DNA from: Alviniconcha marisindica
Lineage: Eukaryota; Mollusca; Gastropoda; Provannidae
Length of the DNA: 64,000 bases
Direction: 5' to 3'
Assembly (NCBI GenBank): GCA_018857735.1
Contig: JABMCL010001558.1
Span: forward strand, 259,001 to 323,000
The notes below the pieces were generated by a model. The model ran no database searches, was not told the DNA's origin, and worked only from the letters and a program-made list of their open reading frames with translations. Both the position numbers and the translations under genes were made by a program. This document shows positions 22,791 through 55,601 of the stretch, piece after piece. Position 1 is the stretch's first letter. Each line of letters starts with the position of its first letter.

Positions 22791-25700
22791 TTGTCTGGTA
22801 GATGTGCTCCTGGTTTGTTTTTGTTTTGGGAGGGGGGGGGGGGGGGGAGGCTTGAGTTCCCATTGGGCTCAGAACTGTACCGAGCACAAAACATTCAGTC
22901 GGACCCAGAAAGGGCCTTGTGCTTCCTCTGGCACTCTCCTGTCGTCGCCTTTCTGGCACCCTTCCTCCAAACTCTGTCATAAGAGGCACAATTGGTGATG
23001 CCATTGGAGGGGGCTTTTTTTAATCTCTGCTCATATATATGTCTGGTGATATGCCCATGTGAATCTCACGCTGTCAGTGCCCACTGTAGGATTTGCAAAA
23101 GGTTTGAGTACTAAGACTGTGGAATCAACACAAAAGGGAGTTAATCAGCACACAAGGGAGTTAATTAGCGCTCAACCTACGTAACACAAGTATAACAACA
23201 AAGACCTGAATTGCCTACGGTAACTCACCTGGCATGCATGTAAATACAAGATACATAAACTCCACCAGAGGTACATCCTCTGGTGTTTTTGGAGTTAATT
23301 AGCATTTGAAAGACATCACCCAAACACAACAGCAAAGACCTGAGTCACCTACTGTAAGTCTCACCTGGAATGTGAATAAATACAAGGTACATAAACTCTA
23401 CCAGAGGCACATCCTCAAACTATATATATAACTAAGACCGTGGAAGCAACATGGTGTCAAAGCCCACACATGAACATCAGGCGCTGTGTGTCCACCTTGG
23501 GTAAGTTACATCTCAATTTAAACGATGTTGGTTTTATTTGTTGTAATCTAAGCATTGTTAGCAGTTATATATATATATGGCCTGATATAATTTGAGTTTC
23601 TGTGTGGTTACAAACTTACTGTCATTTGAGCACCAAAAAACAAAAAAAGGACCCTTTTAGACCTGTGGCATAACCATTTAGGGCAGTGGTTGGAGGAAAG
23701 AGGTCACAAACTGATATTCGGAGCTTGCTACTGCTGCACTGACCTCATCAAAATGAGTGTGTTACTATCTGTGGCAGTTAGATCCAATTCCTTCCCTGTG
23801 TAGGAGCGCATTCATTATTTCTCTTTAGAAACAATTTCAAAATACAGGTTGAGTGCTTTGGCAGGAAGACTTTGTTTAGTTTTCACAATGTATAAGAATG
23901 TATGGTGCTGAGCATTTGTGCTCATTTCTTTTCGATGTTGGGTGTCCTTCCATGTTACCATAAATACCAGTGAAGAGATGCAAAAATTTCTGAACGGTTG
24001 TCCCAGATGAACCAGAATCAGTCCTGTGGTTCAGTACTTTAATCAATAAAAAATGTCAAAAAATATTTTACCAGTTTTTTAAATTAAATTTGATGACATT
24101 TCTAAGAAGGGAATATAGCTTAAATAAAGGGAGGAAGGGCTAATGTCGTCATCAACAGTTACTGGCGCCAAGGGAGCAAACAAAGTGGTTGGCCTGAGCA
24201 GCTGTATTGTCCGCGCCTCCGTCATACAATAAGGTGCTGTAGAATGTTTGTGCTTGTTCATACAATAAGGTGCCGTAGAATGTGCTTGTTTCTTTTCTGC
24301 AAGTCTTTCCAGTTTACTGAAATGGAGAGATGGAAACCTTTCTGGAAAAGAAAAAAAAAAAAAATCCAGACTGATCGGAATCAGTCTTTTAGCCCTGGCC
24401 ACAGTGTTTCACTGTCTTGGGTACATTCTATACTTACTTTGCTGGTGTCAAAGCAAATTTATGTTTTGGGAGACAAAGAGAGAGAGAGGTAAATTGTAGA
24501 TTTGGGGGGGGGGGGGGGGGGGGGGTTGTGTCCAATAAATAAATGCGTGGAGACTAATGAGCAGAAGCCTTTTGAACAGAGCCACAGCACAGGAAGAGGA
24601 TAGACAGAGACCCCCTTGATTCCCTCCCATGAGAAAAAAAAAAGAAACAAATAATGGTAATCACTGTAGTGGCAAAGGGCTGGTACTGGTAGCAGCCAAT
24701 GAAGACGGCTGACTTTGGAAAGGTGCTGTCATCAGAGTGCGAACATAACTGTGTTAGCATAAACATTCAATCAGTTGTCACACTCACTCTACACAGTATT
24801 ATGGATTCGAACATCAAGACAGGATACCTGGTATTATTTGTTCAAAGGTCGGTCAGAAGTGTATTAATTTCTACCTTGTGGTCCAGAATCAAACAACAGA
24901 AGAGGGTTCAGCACTGAACTCTAAGCCCTGCCTCTTTCCCCACAAGCTTTTCATCTGACCACTGTGTGGTAGGCTTTGCTGACTGGTGGAATGCACAATC
25001 GTTTGATGAATGCAGTATGCTTCATTTGATAGCTAATACCTCTCCTCGTCAGTGAGCGTGCGCCAAGACCTATTTGGAGGGTTCTGTTCTGAATCAGCCA
25101 GTCTTTTGTTCCATAGCTTGTGAGGAAAACATGGCAGCCAGTCTTAGGGTTCTTCCATGCAGAATATTAATTTTGATGTTATGACTGACCGAAGTGCTCC
25201 GCTGATTGACAGCCAAGAACTCTCGATGATCAGTTGTATTTCAAAGTCCAGTATTTAAAGCCTCATTATGTGCTGAGTGCGTTGAAGTGAAATCTTCTCA
25301 CGGAGAATCAGCTGGCATAGAGCATTGGTAATTGCTTGACCATTGGTGCGCCTCTCATGAAGTCCCCAGGTGACCCTGTGTGGTTGTCAAGATGTTAAAA
25401 TCAAAGAACTCTGTTCAAGGTTTTTGTATATTTAGGCAAACTCCGCCAGAAGCTGATCTAACTGAATGCAGTTCAGATGCAAATTTTCTTCCTTCCAGAT
25501 GCTTTTTTCTTTGTTTTTGTTTTGTCGTGTCTTTACACATCCATGTAGGTTCAATCAGTTCTCATTAAGCCATTAACTTTCATCATTTGATATATTACGT
25601 TGATTGTGACAGTGACTGACAGTTTTCTTTTCTCCTCTTGTGCTGGCCTTTTTGTGCTTAGTGTGACCATACCAAACACAGTTGTCTGTTCTTTTCAGAT

Positions 25701-25829
25701 TCATTAATACAACAGTTGTACTTTTTACCACCCTGTTGAAATTACATGATTATAAATGTGAATATTAATTAATACAGATGGTTTAATAATATATTTGACT
25801 GATATATGAATATGGAGTCTCTCTCTGTG

Positions 25830-25920
25830 TGTCTATATCTGTCTCCCTCTCTCATTCATATGTACACCCTCCCTCTCTCTCTCTCTTCCTCTTTATCTCT
25901 TTCCCTTCCTCATCTGTTGT

Positions 25921-25979
<59 letters not shown>

Positions 25980-25985
25980 CCTCCT
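25830..25985. repeat. (CT)n microsatellite
   Basis: Pure CT from about 25924 to 25977. Confidence 0.95.
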
Positions 25986-26169
25986 CTTTTGGTGGCAGTT
26001 TATTGGACATATTTATTTTGAAAGAAAAATTAAACTGAAAACTAAAGAAGAAAACAAAAATAAGAGACTGTTCATGAAGCCAGCCTGTCTTGTATGCGAA
26101 TGAGAAACTTGACCGCTGCGTGCATGAACGGTATGTACACCACTACAATGGTCACTGCAAATACATGCA

Positions 26170-26395
26170 CACAAAGCAAGTGTGTCAGACTTCCAGCTTA
26201 ACCTATAGTTACACAGTACTCTGTAGGTAAAGGAAGACAATGTGACGGGCAAGTGTGTCAGACTTCCAGCTTTACCTATAGTTACACAGTACTCTGTAGG
26301 TAAAGGAAGACAATGTGACGGGCAAGTGTGTCAGACTTCCAGTTTTACCTACACAGGTACTCTGTAGGTAAAAGAAGACAATGTGACAGTCAGGT
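26170..26395. repeat. ~76-bp array, three units
   Basis: Units of GTGTGTCAGACTTCCAGCTT plus ACTCTGTAGGTAAAGGAAGA in the ING-CAPN15 interval. Confidence 0.85.
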
Positions 26396-26604
26396 GCTTG
26401 AAGTTCGTTTGCTATGACTTTTTTGTGTGATTTTTTAATGGAACTTAAGGTTGTACTCAACAACAGAATGGAATATGATTGTGTCTTGGGGAAAAAAATG
26501 TTTAGCACATGAATGAAAAAACAAGGTATGGTTTTGGTTTTTGTATTCGTTAAGATTTGTCTTAAAAAATCACCATTAAACTGAAATCAGCTTTGGCAAA
26601 GTAA

Positions 26605-26690
26605 GTAAGTAATTTGGTGTTTTACTCCCAGTCAACCTGTGTGGATATATCAGGGCAAAGCTTTGGCAAAACATGGCAATCCCTGAACAT
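26605..26690. repeat. Dispersed element (copy also at 40.10-40.19 kb)
   Basis: TTGGTGTTTTACTCCCAGTC...GGATATATCAGG matches TTGGTGTTTTACGTCAGTCA...GGTTATATGAGG at 40.1 kb. This motif resembles a repeat common in mollusc genomes. Confidence 0.5.
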
Positions 26691-27364
26691 AATTATAATA
26701 GTTACACAGTAAGTGATTACGGCACAGGGCAGGTTTGGATGCAGTGTTTAAGTGCGTCAGCAACTGTTTCAGTTTTTCAGTGCATTATGGTGAGCAAGCA
26801 CTGTGAATTCCTCTGCCAGCATGGGACTTGCCACCATGTTCTCTGTGCGTGTATGTATGTGTGTGTGTGTGTGTGTGTAACCCAACAAAACTCTAAATCC
26901 GGTGACAGTGGAACCTACTGCCGTCTTGTGAGTAAGATTACCTCTGGCACCTGAGACTGAAAATGTGAGGTGCACTTTTACTATTTTGTTAAGTTTCAGC
27001 TTTCATGGAATGGCAGGTTGTTTATTTTGTGTTTGTTTAATGCCTGATAATTTTAACCTAGTCCGGACTAACAATGCGTGGAGCTTTAATGCATTTATTG
27101 TTATAAATACCCTGCCTGCTGTTGAAGAATAACAATGGCATCCTTAATAAACTAGGCCAGTGTTATTAATACAATGCCTCATTCATGTCTTTGTCTGCTT
27201 GTCTGAATTGGCATTAACAATACGAAGACTCCCTGTCATGACTGATGGTTGTCTGGCCTTCGGGGTTTTGTGCATTGCACCACAGAAACCTTACCATTTG
27301 TATTTTCCCTTCCAATACCTTTTTCCAAGACAGTAAAGCTTATCAAGCTCAACCCTTTTAGTTT

Positions 27365-27620
27365 CATGCTAATTTCAGCAACCTTGATTTAGAGTTAGTT
27401 ACAGACTAATTTCAGTGACCTTGACTTAAGAGTTAGTTACAGACTAATTTCAATGACCTTGACTTAGAGTTAGTTGCAGACTAATTTCAGTGACCTTGAC
27501 TTAGAGATAGTTACAGACTAATTTCAGTGACCTTGAGTTAGAGTTAGTTGCAGGCTAATTTCAGTGACCTTGGAGTTAGTTACAGACTAATTTCAGTTAC
27601 CCTGACTTGGAGTTAAAAAT
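27365..27620. repeat. ~37-bp array, six units
   Basis: Units of AATTTCAGTGACCTTGACTT plus AGAGTTAGTTACAGACT. Confidence 0.9.
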
Positions 27621-30029
27621 CCTGGCAGAGCTGCAAATTGAGAGTTGACCACTAGAACCCAGTATCTCCTTTTACTTCCACTAAAGATACGCAGTTCTAG
27701 CTTTCAACCCTTGAAATGTGCTTGGTGGTGTAAGTTTGTTTCGTACAGGTTTGTTTCTTCCATCCATCAGTGTGGTTTTGTTTTCTTTGTGTCCTTTTGA
27801 GTGCCTTTGGGTTCACCTGAAATGGGGTTTATTTAAGCCCTCATTGTCAGTGTTACATTTGTAATCCTGCCTCATAAGAGTATGGTGAAACTTTGTTAGG
27901 GAGGTGCTAGCACAGGATCACAAATGTCAAACTTTTTAACTCATGAAAAACAGCCATTGTACAAACTTTAAAGAATGTTGTTGTTTTTTAAATTACCCTT
28001 GGTGTAAAATGGTTTTTATAAAACTTTGCTTCACAGTAAATTGTTTCGGCAGTTTCACCAGTTTAAACAATGTGCATTGACCTTGATCTTATTTGCAGGT
28101 CACATTAGTCTAAACTGAGTTAACTGTTTGACTGAGGTACTTCTGATAGGTGGCCTTTTCCCAATACATAGATAACATGTTAAACTGAAGTGAACTGACC
28201 TCATTAAATGAACTGACCACTCTATAATCACAAGATTGCAGCAGCATCAACTAAACAGGCAGTTGTAGTCTGGGTAGGTTCTTATCTAAGTCCACATTGT
28301 GTATGGTTGTAATTTAAGTACACTGTGTACATAATTCTTTTTGTGTGCGTAACTGTGACAAAAACCTTAGTTTTTAATACTTCTTCACTTATACTCGGAT
28401 CAAATAGGACCTTTCAACCTTTGCACAAATGAAAGTTTTTAAATGTTTTCTTGGTGGGGTACTATGGATGCAAAAACGAAGGTCCTGTCTGTTGAAAATC
28501 CAGGTCTACGGAAAAAAATCCCCAGTTAAGCCTGGAGTAGGTCTGAATATAATGATAGCTTTACATGCTTTGCCAACTGCCAGGAGTTCAGCTGTTGCCT
28601 TCCCTATTCATTCAGCCTCCTTTTTTTCCCTGCTTCAAGTCCTCTTTCAATTATAAAAAAAGAAGATGCTTCTGTGTGTGACAACTGTGACCATCCCAGC
28701 TTCCCTGATGTGACTGGGCATTACATGTCCAGGAACTGAAGATTATACACAGGCAAATTGTGCTATGTGTATGTGCATGTACAGCAACATTGCAGAGCCT
28801 GTACTGTGTTCTGCTTCATAATGTCAGTGAATTTAGTGGGATTTTTAAACTTTTTACTTTATTTTTGTATACATGTACAGGATTGTACAGTGACAAACAG
28901 TTTCACATATGTTCATCGTGTATTTGATATCGTTTCATTAGGTGTATGTCTAGTTCTTAGTTCATATTGTGGTATTCTTCATAGTAAAATGACTTTAAAA
29001 CCTGTCGAGTTTGTGTTGTGTGTATATGTGAGTGTGTGTGTGTGTGTGTGTGTGTGCAATACCAATCTATTGGCATTTTTACCTTTCACTTAACATTTGT
29101 TAAATAAAACCCTGAAAACTGACACCCCCTCTTAAAAAAAACAATTTATGGTGCCCCATCTTGTGAGAGCCCAGCCTATACAGATACATGTATTTCATCA
29201 CATTTACACACACACACACATGACAAATACATGCATTACTGGTGATGGGTTGGTGGAAAATAAAAGAGGACGTGTCTGATGTTTTGAAAGGATCCGAAAA
29301 TGCTTGATTTTAAGAATGATCTTCAATGAACAAGAAGCCTTCTCAAAACATGTCTGGTCTTATATGGACTATAACCGAACAAAACAAAACTCATGTGTGG
29401 AAAGATTTTGTTTTAAAGTGCCCTGTTTGTCTTATTTTGATTTACTACGAAGACTTCCACTGTACAGAACACTGTCCAGTGTCCTAGCTTTTCTGTTGTA
29501 AGCTCTGCCTCCTTGGCATTAGGCAGGAGAGATTCATGCTGGCATCAACCAAGAGCAAGATAAAAAAAGGCCATGGGTCACACTGTCAGGCCTGCTGTGA
29601 CACTAAATCACGTTTTCTGAAACCAGTTGCTAATCCTTGGTTCAAAAATCAGACTTAAGTTGTTTTTAAACTGAAAAAAGATAACAAAAAAACTAAAACA
29701 AAAAGCAATATGTTCTGAGAAGGTGAGTTCCTTTAAAGAGGAACTGAACTGACTCTGCAAGAAGGCCTGGAAAGGTTGGAAACGTGCAATGATTTTCATC
29801 TGTATGCGTTTTGTTGTTATATCACTATTTATAAAAAGAAGGATCTTTGTGTTTTGAAAGTGAACTCCTCAGAGTGCAGCTGTGTTATATAATTCATTCT
29901 TTACCACAGAGCCAAATAGGTTAGCTTGTGATGTTGTTGAAGCAACTCCCTGTTTTTGTCCGTCATGCTAACTCTGTCAGTTTTTTCAAACCTTTTTGTT
30001 TTGAAAACCCTTTCTTCAGTCCCATTGCC

Positions 30030-30061
<32 letters not shown>

Positions 30062-31359
30062 TGCATGCATCGATTTGAATCTTTGTGGTCAAAATATACA
30101 ACCCCTCCCCCTCCCTTTTCATCACACAAAGCCAGGGAAGATGTGGGAAAATAATCTTTATTACACTGACCAGGTTAACAAACACATTCTGGCAACATGA
30201 ATATAATAATAATCATAACAGGGAATTTACTGAGTGCTTTTAGAGACCCAAAGCTCTTTACAATAATTGAAGAAAAAGGTAACGCACAATGTCCACATAC
30301 AAACCAATGGTATAAACACACACAAAACACGCGTATTACATGTACCTACACACAGCAAGGCAATTTTACAGAGCAAACACTCTCCTCTTGGAGGCTTCAG
30401 ACATACAGTGGTCCAGATATAGTGTCTTGGATCACCTCCTCCCTTTCTTCCTCACAGAGAACTGCCTTAAAGGGGATCCAAAGCAAAGAAGCATCACAGA
30501 TTTAAAAAAACAAGCACTTTTTACATTTATATATGGTCCGTAGTTGTTTTAAATCAATATTTGAAATACATAAAAGGTTGGAAAGAACTCTGCTTATTAG
30601 GACAAAATATAAACTTTCAGCATTTGAAAGTCACAAAATTACAGCTGTGCGTGTTGCCATTTTGCCTAGGTTGGTGATGTCATGAATGTGACAAAAGTGT
30701 ACAGTGTACACGGTCATGAGTCAACCATTTTCTGCTTTTTCTGAGTAAAAGAGCGCACCATTTAAAACCTGGCTGCACCCCGAGGAGCTCAAATTCAAAC
30801 TAATCAAAGGAAAAAAGTGCCTCTATCACATTCATGCATACTGACAGAATCACTTCATGAAGCCTGCAACTGGAAATATGTACACACATTTTCTGTTTCC
30901 AGACCAACACTCTCTCTGCTTGGGGTCCCCTTTAACTTGCATTGTAATTGTATACCTCTGCCTTCATAACCCACATCATCTGTTTAACAAAAGAAGAAGA
31001 AAGAAAAAACAGCACACACAAAAAAGCACTCGAAATCATTAAAAATCAATTCTGAATTAAAAACTGTCACTGAGCAGCAGAGGAATCATCTGAAATAAAC
31101 AGGTCTCTGTGCAGGGCCTGTGCATTCGTGTCAACACTGATTTGGCGCTCGACCCGCTGAACCTGTTTGAGATGAAACTCGGTGTTGAGATTCCTTGTGA
31201 CATGAGGGTCGAATTAAGCTGAAGCATAAGTAGCACTTCTTTCATCAATTAACACAATAATGCTCAAGGTTACTTAAGCGAATGAACAAGTTTCTGTGCG
31301 ACTTTCTCCGTCAAGTAAAGGGGAGGGTGATGCACGCTTAACTGTGCCCCTGTTTGTTG

Positions 31360-31445
31360 GGTGCCTCCGTGGTTCAATGGTTATCACTCCAGATTCTCAT
31401 GCCAGCAGTCCTAGTTGAATGCTTGGTGGAACCTGATAATTTTCC
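31360..31445 (+). mobile_element. Possible degenerate tRNA-derived sequence
   Basis: TCCGTGGTTCAATGGTTATC resembles the 5' half of tRNA-Asp/Glu types, but the B box (AGTTGAATGCT) is degraded. A SINE head or tRNA pseudogene; low certainty. Confidence 0.3.
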
Positions 31446-31689
31446 CCAGCCGCTGCAACACCAACATCATCTACAAAGTGGAACCTTTCTTTCTTTCTTC
31501 TTTCTTTTTAAGTTTTGGTGAAACTTAATTTTTGCCTCTCTCTCTCTCTCTTTTTTCTTCTTTTTCTTCTCTTTGTTTCAGCTACTAAAATTGTTTTTCT
31601 GTTCTCCACAACACAACTGTATGAGCCATTTCTGTGGAAGAGCTGGCCAAGGCGGTTATTTTAACTGCATTTTAAATTCCTGTCATCCA

Positions 31690-31785
31690 CACAGGGTCAC
31701 CTCAGGACAGTCAAACTCGGGTCACAAGCAAATGCACATTTCAAAACTCTTCTCATATATATATAAACCCTTTGTTAAGTCAATC
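31690..31785. repeat. Dispersed element (copy also at 33.70-33.81 kb)
   Basis: Shares CACCTCAGGA, TCAAACTC and ACATTTCAAAACTCTTCTCA with 33.7 kb; probably a SINE body, family not recognised. Confidence 0.5.
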
Positions 31786-32029
31786 CACAAAACCAAAGCA
31801 GCTACATTGCTAGCTTCACATAAAACAGGGTTTGTACTGCCCTTGAGAGTCCTCAAGTTTTAAAAGCCTCTTTTCAAGGCCTTAAAAATCTATCTGTGAA
31901 GACCGTAGGCACAGTATTTCAAAGTCCTTAAAAAATTGAGATTGTGGTCATTAGATATTGTTTTCTGTGTACTGGTACTCTACTGTGTATGCTGTATGAG
32001 TACTGTGTTGCGTGTACTGAACTTCATTG

Positions 32030-32270
32030 CTGCCCTATATGCTGATGCACATAAAAAGGCAGTATGCAGGTAAGTGAACTGTGTGTACTGTGCATTTTTT
32101 GTATTGCATTGTGTAAGCTATATTGTGTGTACAGTAGTGCATTTTCTGTACTGCTTTGTGTAAGCTGTACTGTGTATTTTCTGTACTGCTTTGTGCAAGC
32201 TGTATTATGTGTACTGTACAAGTACCTCGCATGTTGTATTGTACACACTGTGTGATGTGAACTGGATTGT
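32030..32270. repeat. ~45-bp diverged array
   Basis: About five units related to TTTCTGTACTGCTTTGTG plus TAAGCTGTACTGTGTA. Confidence 0.75.
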
Positions 32271-34799
32271 GTGCACAATACTATATATCATGAGCAGTGA
32301 CCAGTTAAAAGCTCATAACTCAAAATTTCACACGCAGACTTTACATACATTAAGTGAAGAAATACTTTACACACTCTTGCAATGACACAACCAGTGCAGA
32401 TATATAACAAAAAACAAAACAAAAAAGTTTGTTATGCTCATTCAATACACATTCTGTGATATACTAATAACACAAAGTATACTGTTAAAAAAAGTAGTCA
32501 GATCAATAGACTTATGCAAAAGAGGAATACACTTTCACTAAAACAAAGCTACAGTGATAGTTATATAGGTAGAAAAAAACACAGCCAGTCCAACCCTACC
32601 CTGAATCCAAGCAGTAGGTGTTCCACAGGCAGGTAGCATCCTCTGATTCACTGACTTCAAAAGGTGTGAAATTCCCAGTCATCATGTCCAGCCACTGTTA
32701 CCCCTGTTTCCACTCAGAAAACAACAAAAAATCCCTAGCCAATTTTTAATTTTTTTTAATGTCAAAATGTAGAAGAAGAAAAACAAGCCAGTAATTAATT
32801 GTTCAGACATTATATTTAGATCTGAATGACCTTAAACTGAGTAAATCCAATGGATAAAAGTCCTATTCCCTTCATAAAGAGCCTACTGGGGGCATCAGTC
32901 CCCATCAGAGCCAAGTCCAATTTTTGGCCCACAATACCAAGCAGAGAGCAGAGGAATTATCAAAAATCTTATCCTGGTGGAGACCATTATTATGTTGGTT
33001 GCCTAGACACATGTTTTGCTACTAATCTTTATCAAAATTTGTTTTGACTGCAATGAATTTACGGCTAAAAGATTAATGTCTGCACCAGTCATGGTAGTAT
33101 GAAGACGTGCATCTCATTTCAGGAACCAAAACCAAATACATTTGGACCAAAAAATGTGTGGAATGAAACATTTGACTGAAAACCTGTACTGCTGTAGATT
33201 GTAAATTGTTGATCAGGAATCCCTGAGGCAAGTGTGTGTGTGTGTGTGTGTAGAAGTTCTACACACACACACACACACACACACTATTTATAATAAACAC
33301 AAACACACAAGAGCAACACACAATACAGTAAAAAAGAAAGAAGTTTTCTTGGCTGGATATTATCACAAAGACAAATTGGAAAACCTCGGCTCATGGAGCA
33401 AGTACCAACGCTGCAGTTTGGAATTCTGTAAGGCACTGTAACAGCAATACATGGCCAACCCAAGTTAGAGCATAAATATAGACAGAACAATTGTAACGAA
33501 TATGCAAATGGAAATATTTGCACAATTTCTATGGTTTTAGGCCAAACCACACCTTCGTTTGGGGTCCCCTTTAAATCCTTTTGCGAACCACACAGGCTCA
33601 CATGGTTGATGTATATTTAGATGTGGTTCTATCAGCACGGAAGGGGGGCATGGGGGTGGGGGTGGGGCATGCTCCCTCCAGATACAACAGCAAATACGAT
33701 TTTAACGTCCCGTCAACTGCACCGGATCACCTCAGGATGATCAAACTCTGACATGAGTAATTATACATTTCAAAACTCTTCTCACACTTAAAACCCCAAT
33801 TAAGTTAAAAATTAGCAAAATCTGTCAAAGCACAAATATAAAGCAAACATCAAACACAATTTTTTAAGGATATATAGTCCCTTTGACATTGCCCATGTTC
33901 GAAGAAAAAAGCAAAGAAAAAAAAGCATATGAAGTTCCAACATGCTAGTATAGGTGACCCTTCCATCTGATTTATCAGTACTAGATTTTCAATTGAAAAA
34001 AAAGAAGAGCCAAACAAAACAGCCTATCTCTTAAGAGAATTCTTTAAAAATTCAAGCATGAAAAATCAGGAGAATGGGGCGTTAGCAGAAAAAAGGACAA
34101 GAAAGACAGAGCAATGGGACTAGGTAGAAGAATAAGATAGGAGACAGAAATGTGGAATCAAATGACAGCCCTAAGATTCCAGACAAGGGAGAGGCATCAG
34201 ACATCATACAAACATGTTTAAACATACTTCAAAATTATAAGGGTTTACAATGGGCCATGATAAATACTTCATACAGACATACATGTCCACAACGAGCCAT
34301 GCTAAATACTTCATACATACAAGCATGTTCAAAGGTACTTTAAAATTTGGGTATAATGGTTAACAAAAGAACTTGCTTTAAAATCTTGTATAACGGTTAA
34401 TAAAAACAAATTCTTTAAACACAAAAAATACATTGGTCCCTTAATTTCTTTTCGTTTTTGAATGATCAGAACTAGAACTGTAATCTCACTGGCCATAGAA
34501 GAGTAACATATTTGACACCCAAAACAAAAAGTGTTTGTGAAAACCACAAAGCCAGTGAAAAGAGGAACAGTAATAATTCAAACCCACTTTGTTGCCAAAC
34601 AATATATGTTAAGGCCTGTCTTAACCACACAGTCACTTTAAACACAGACATGTTAAGGCCTGTCTTAACCACACAGTCACTTTAAACACAGACTCGAGGG
34701 CACAAACCTTTAGTACACAAAATAACATTATTACATAAACAGCAGTGACTCCAAACTTTGGTGCTGCAGCAGCTCTGCAGTATGTCACTGAGTGAGACT

Positions 34800-35010
34800 T
34801 TTTCTTCAAATGTTGCTTTATGTCCACAGAGACCATAAGGACTATTAGGGACGGGGAGCCCAGGACGGCCACCTCGACTCTCACGCAGCTCCTGAGCTCT
34901 GATGACTGCTTCATTTTCTTCTTCAAATGTTGCTTTATGTCCACAGGGGCCGTAAGGATTCTTAGGGACGGGGAGCCCAGGACAGCCACCTCGACTCTGA
35001 TAAATGAGAC
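34800..35010. repeat. Dispersed ~90-bp element, two tandem copies
   Basis: Two ~100-bp units with AGGGACGGGGAGCCCAGGAC and CACCTCGACTCT, the inverse of the element at 12.98-13.22 kb. Confidence 0.7.
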
Positions 35011-35349
35011 TGACTGTCTTACTTTGAGATATTACAGTGAATGAACAGGAAACTTTTCAGGCTCTGCATGGGCATTATGAATGCAAGCAGCTTGTTTACC
35101 TGATGTGTTTCCCTAGATGAGATCCAGATTAGAAACCAATGGGTCTTTGACGCACAGCAACTGAACGTTATAAATTTCCAGACAAAATGAGCCCAGGCTT
35201 TTGGTTCAACACTGAAGAAAATGTCAGCTGCTGACCTGGCAGATAACATGTATATAGAAAAAAAAGAAAAAAGATGTGACACAATAAATTGCCCCATCAT
35301 GGAACATCACTCTGACCTAGATCTACAATTTTTTTTTTTTTTAAGCATG

Positions 35350-35495
35350 TGAAGTGTTTGTGAATGTTTTGTAAAAAAAAAATCCCACTGAGTTTGTGTT
35401 CAAAGTGAATGCCCATTTAATGTGAATGTTTTGTAAAAAAAAATCCCACTGAGTTTGTGTTCAAAGTGAATGCCCATTTAATGTGAATGCGACAT
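35350..35495. repeat. ~75-bp tandem duplication
   Basis: Two near-identical units with AATCCCACTGAGTTTGTGTT and GTGAATGCCCATTTAATG. Confidence 0.9.
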
Positions 35496-36553
35496 AACGT
35501 CCTCTGATGTTGGGCTGACATGTTAGGGACAAGATGTGAATGCCCAGTCACAGCATGGCATTATACAGACATCAACCCTGTCTAAGGTCTAAGAAGAGCA
35601 AATGTTCAGTCAGCTCACAAATAACAACTGATACCTGTTTCTGTGGGGGTTTTTTTTTGTTTTTTCTCCAGACTTCCTGTGACCTTGACAATGCATCAAG
35701 GTTTCTACAAGCTGTAGGAAATGTCTGCAGCTTACTGAAGACTAAATAATTATGGCTGACCACCGGAACTGAACCCAGTATTTCCATTTTTATTTCCAAT
35801 AAAGATAAATAGCCCTGGCAGTCAACCCTCAAGATTATTATCCTGCACAATGTCAAAGATCCTCAGTATCTAACAAAGAAAAGAAAGGTATGAAACATGC
35901 CACAAAAGTGCCTTAAAAAAAAGAAAAAAGAAGAATGTAAAAGCCTGATTCAAGAAATGTATCAATATCTCCCTAACAAACACAGGTGCTAAAGTCACAG
36001 TTACTCAAATTCTGCCACACCAGCATACTGTTTTGGCAGTACATGGAAGTGTGGGGTCGGAACACTGAGATTATGACTTGCTGTTGAGACAAACACAAAA
36101 TTGGAGGTACAATGTTTTTGTGTGTGTGGATGACAAGAAGATTATCACAACTTTAACATCACAGCAGAAAAGCATGCAATTATGACAAAATACTGCCTCT
36201 TCAGAGAAAACATAGCAGAGATGGGATTAAAAAAATAAAAGGTGTATCAAATTCCTCAGCGTGAATGCACACACACACACACACACACACACAAATACCT
36301 TCTTCTCCTTAAGTACAATAGTTTTTTGTCAATTGGTCTAAATGACTTAATAATCTTTCCAGAAAATGGATTTCAATCACCATGTTCTGTGCATGAACGG
36401 ATAGGAAAACACTGTTTGCAGCACTGTGTATGTCATGAACCTGACAAGTTAAGCTACACAGGCAAACAAACAAAAACAAAACAAAAATCGTAACCTGGGC
36501 CTAGCCATTAAGAGGCTGGGCATCCAGATTCTGAGGACCAGAACGCTCTCCCA

Positions 36554-55320
<18,767 letters not shown>

Positions 55321-55601
55321 CTGAAGAAGAGTATGATTTATAAAGGTGTTGAAAGGGATCCCATGCAGAATGCAAGATGGCCTCAAAATTATTTTTAAAA
55401 GTTTATTATTATACAAAATACCTCTGTTAATATTTTGCAGGCTTGTTGTTCTGTCAACATATATATATATATAAGTAACAGAAGTACTTTTTTTGTTTTG
55501 TTTTAAATTTGAGCTCCTCTTGGTGCTGTCTTTTTTTCTTTCTTTATTTCTTTTGAGGGGGAGGTGGGAGGTGGGGGGAGGGGCTCCCTCTGTACCAGTC
55601 T

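Larger units (their letters stand above)
22791..30150. other. Convergent intergenic region between ING and CAPN15
   Basis: No conserved coding exon seen on either strand. It holds G and (CT)n runs (24505-24526, 25921-25977), duplicated ~150-bp segments around 23.1-23.4 kb, two short arrays (26.17-26.40 and 27.36-27.62 kb), and TG microsatellites. It may include long 3' UTR from ING. Confidence 0.5.
30151..36553 (-). other. Probable CAPN15 3' UTR and downstream sequence
   Basis: It lies after the CAPN15 stop. Reverse-strand AATAAA signals occur at 35789-35794 and 30157-30162; which one is used cannot be told. It contains dispersed repeats (31.69, 33.7, 34.8-35.0 kb), a tandem duplication at 35.35-35.49 kb and CA/TG microsatellites. 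No other coding exon recognised. Confidence 0.4.

Noticed and set aside
55321..55416. N-terminal extension of CAPN15
   Set aside because: A good acceptor (CTTCTTCAG) lies directly before the ATG at 55320, so the upstream open stretch is intron.
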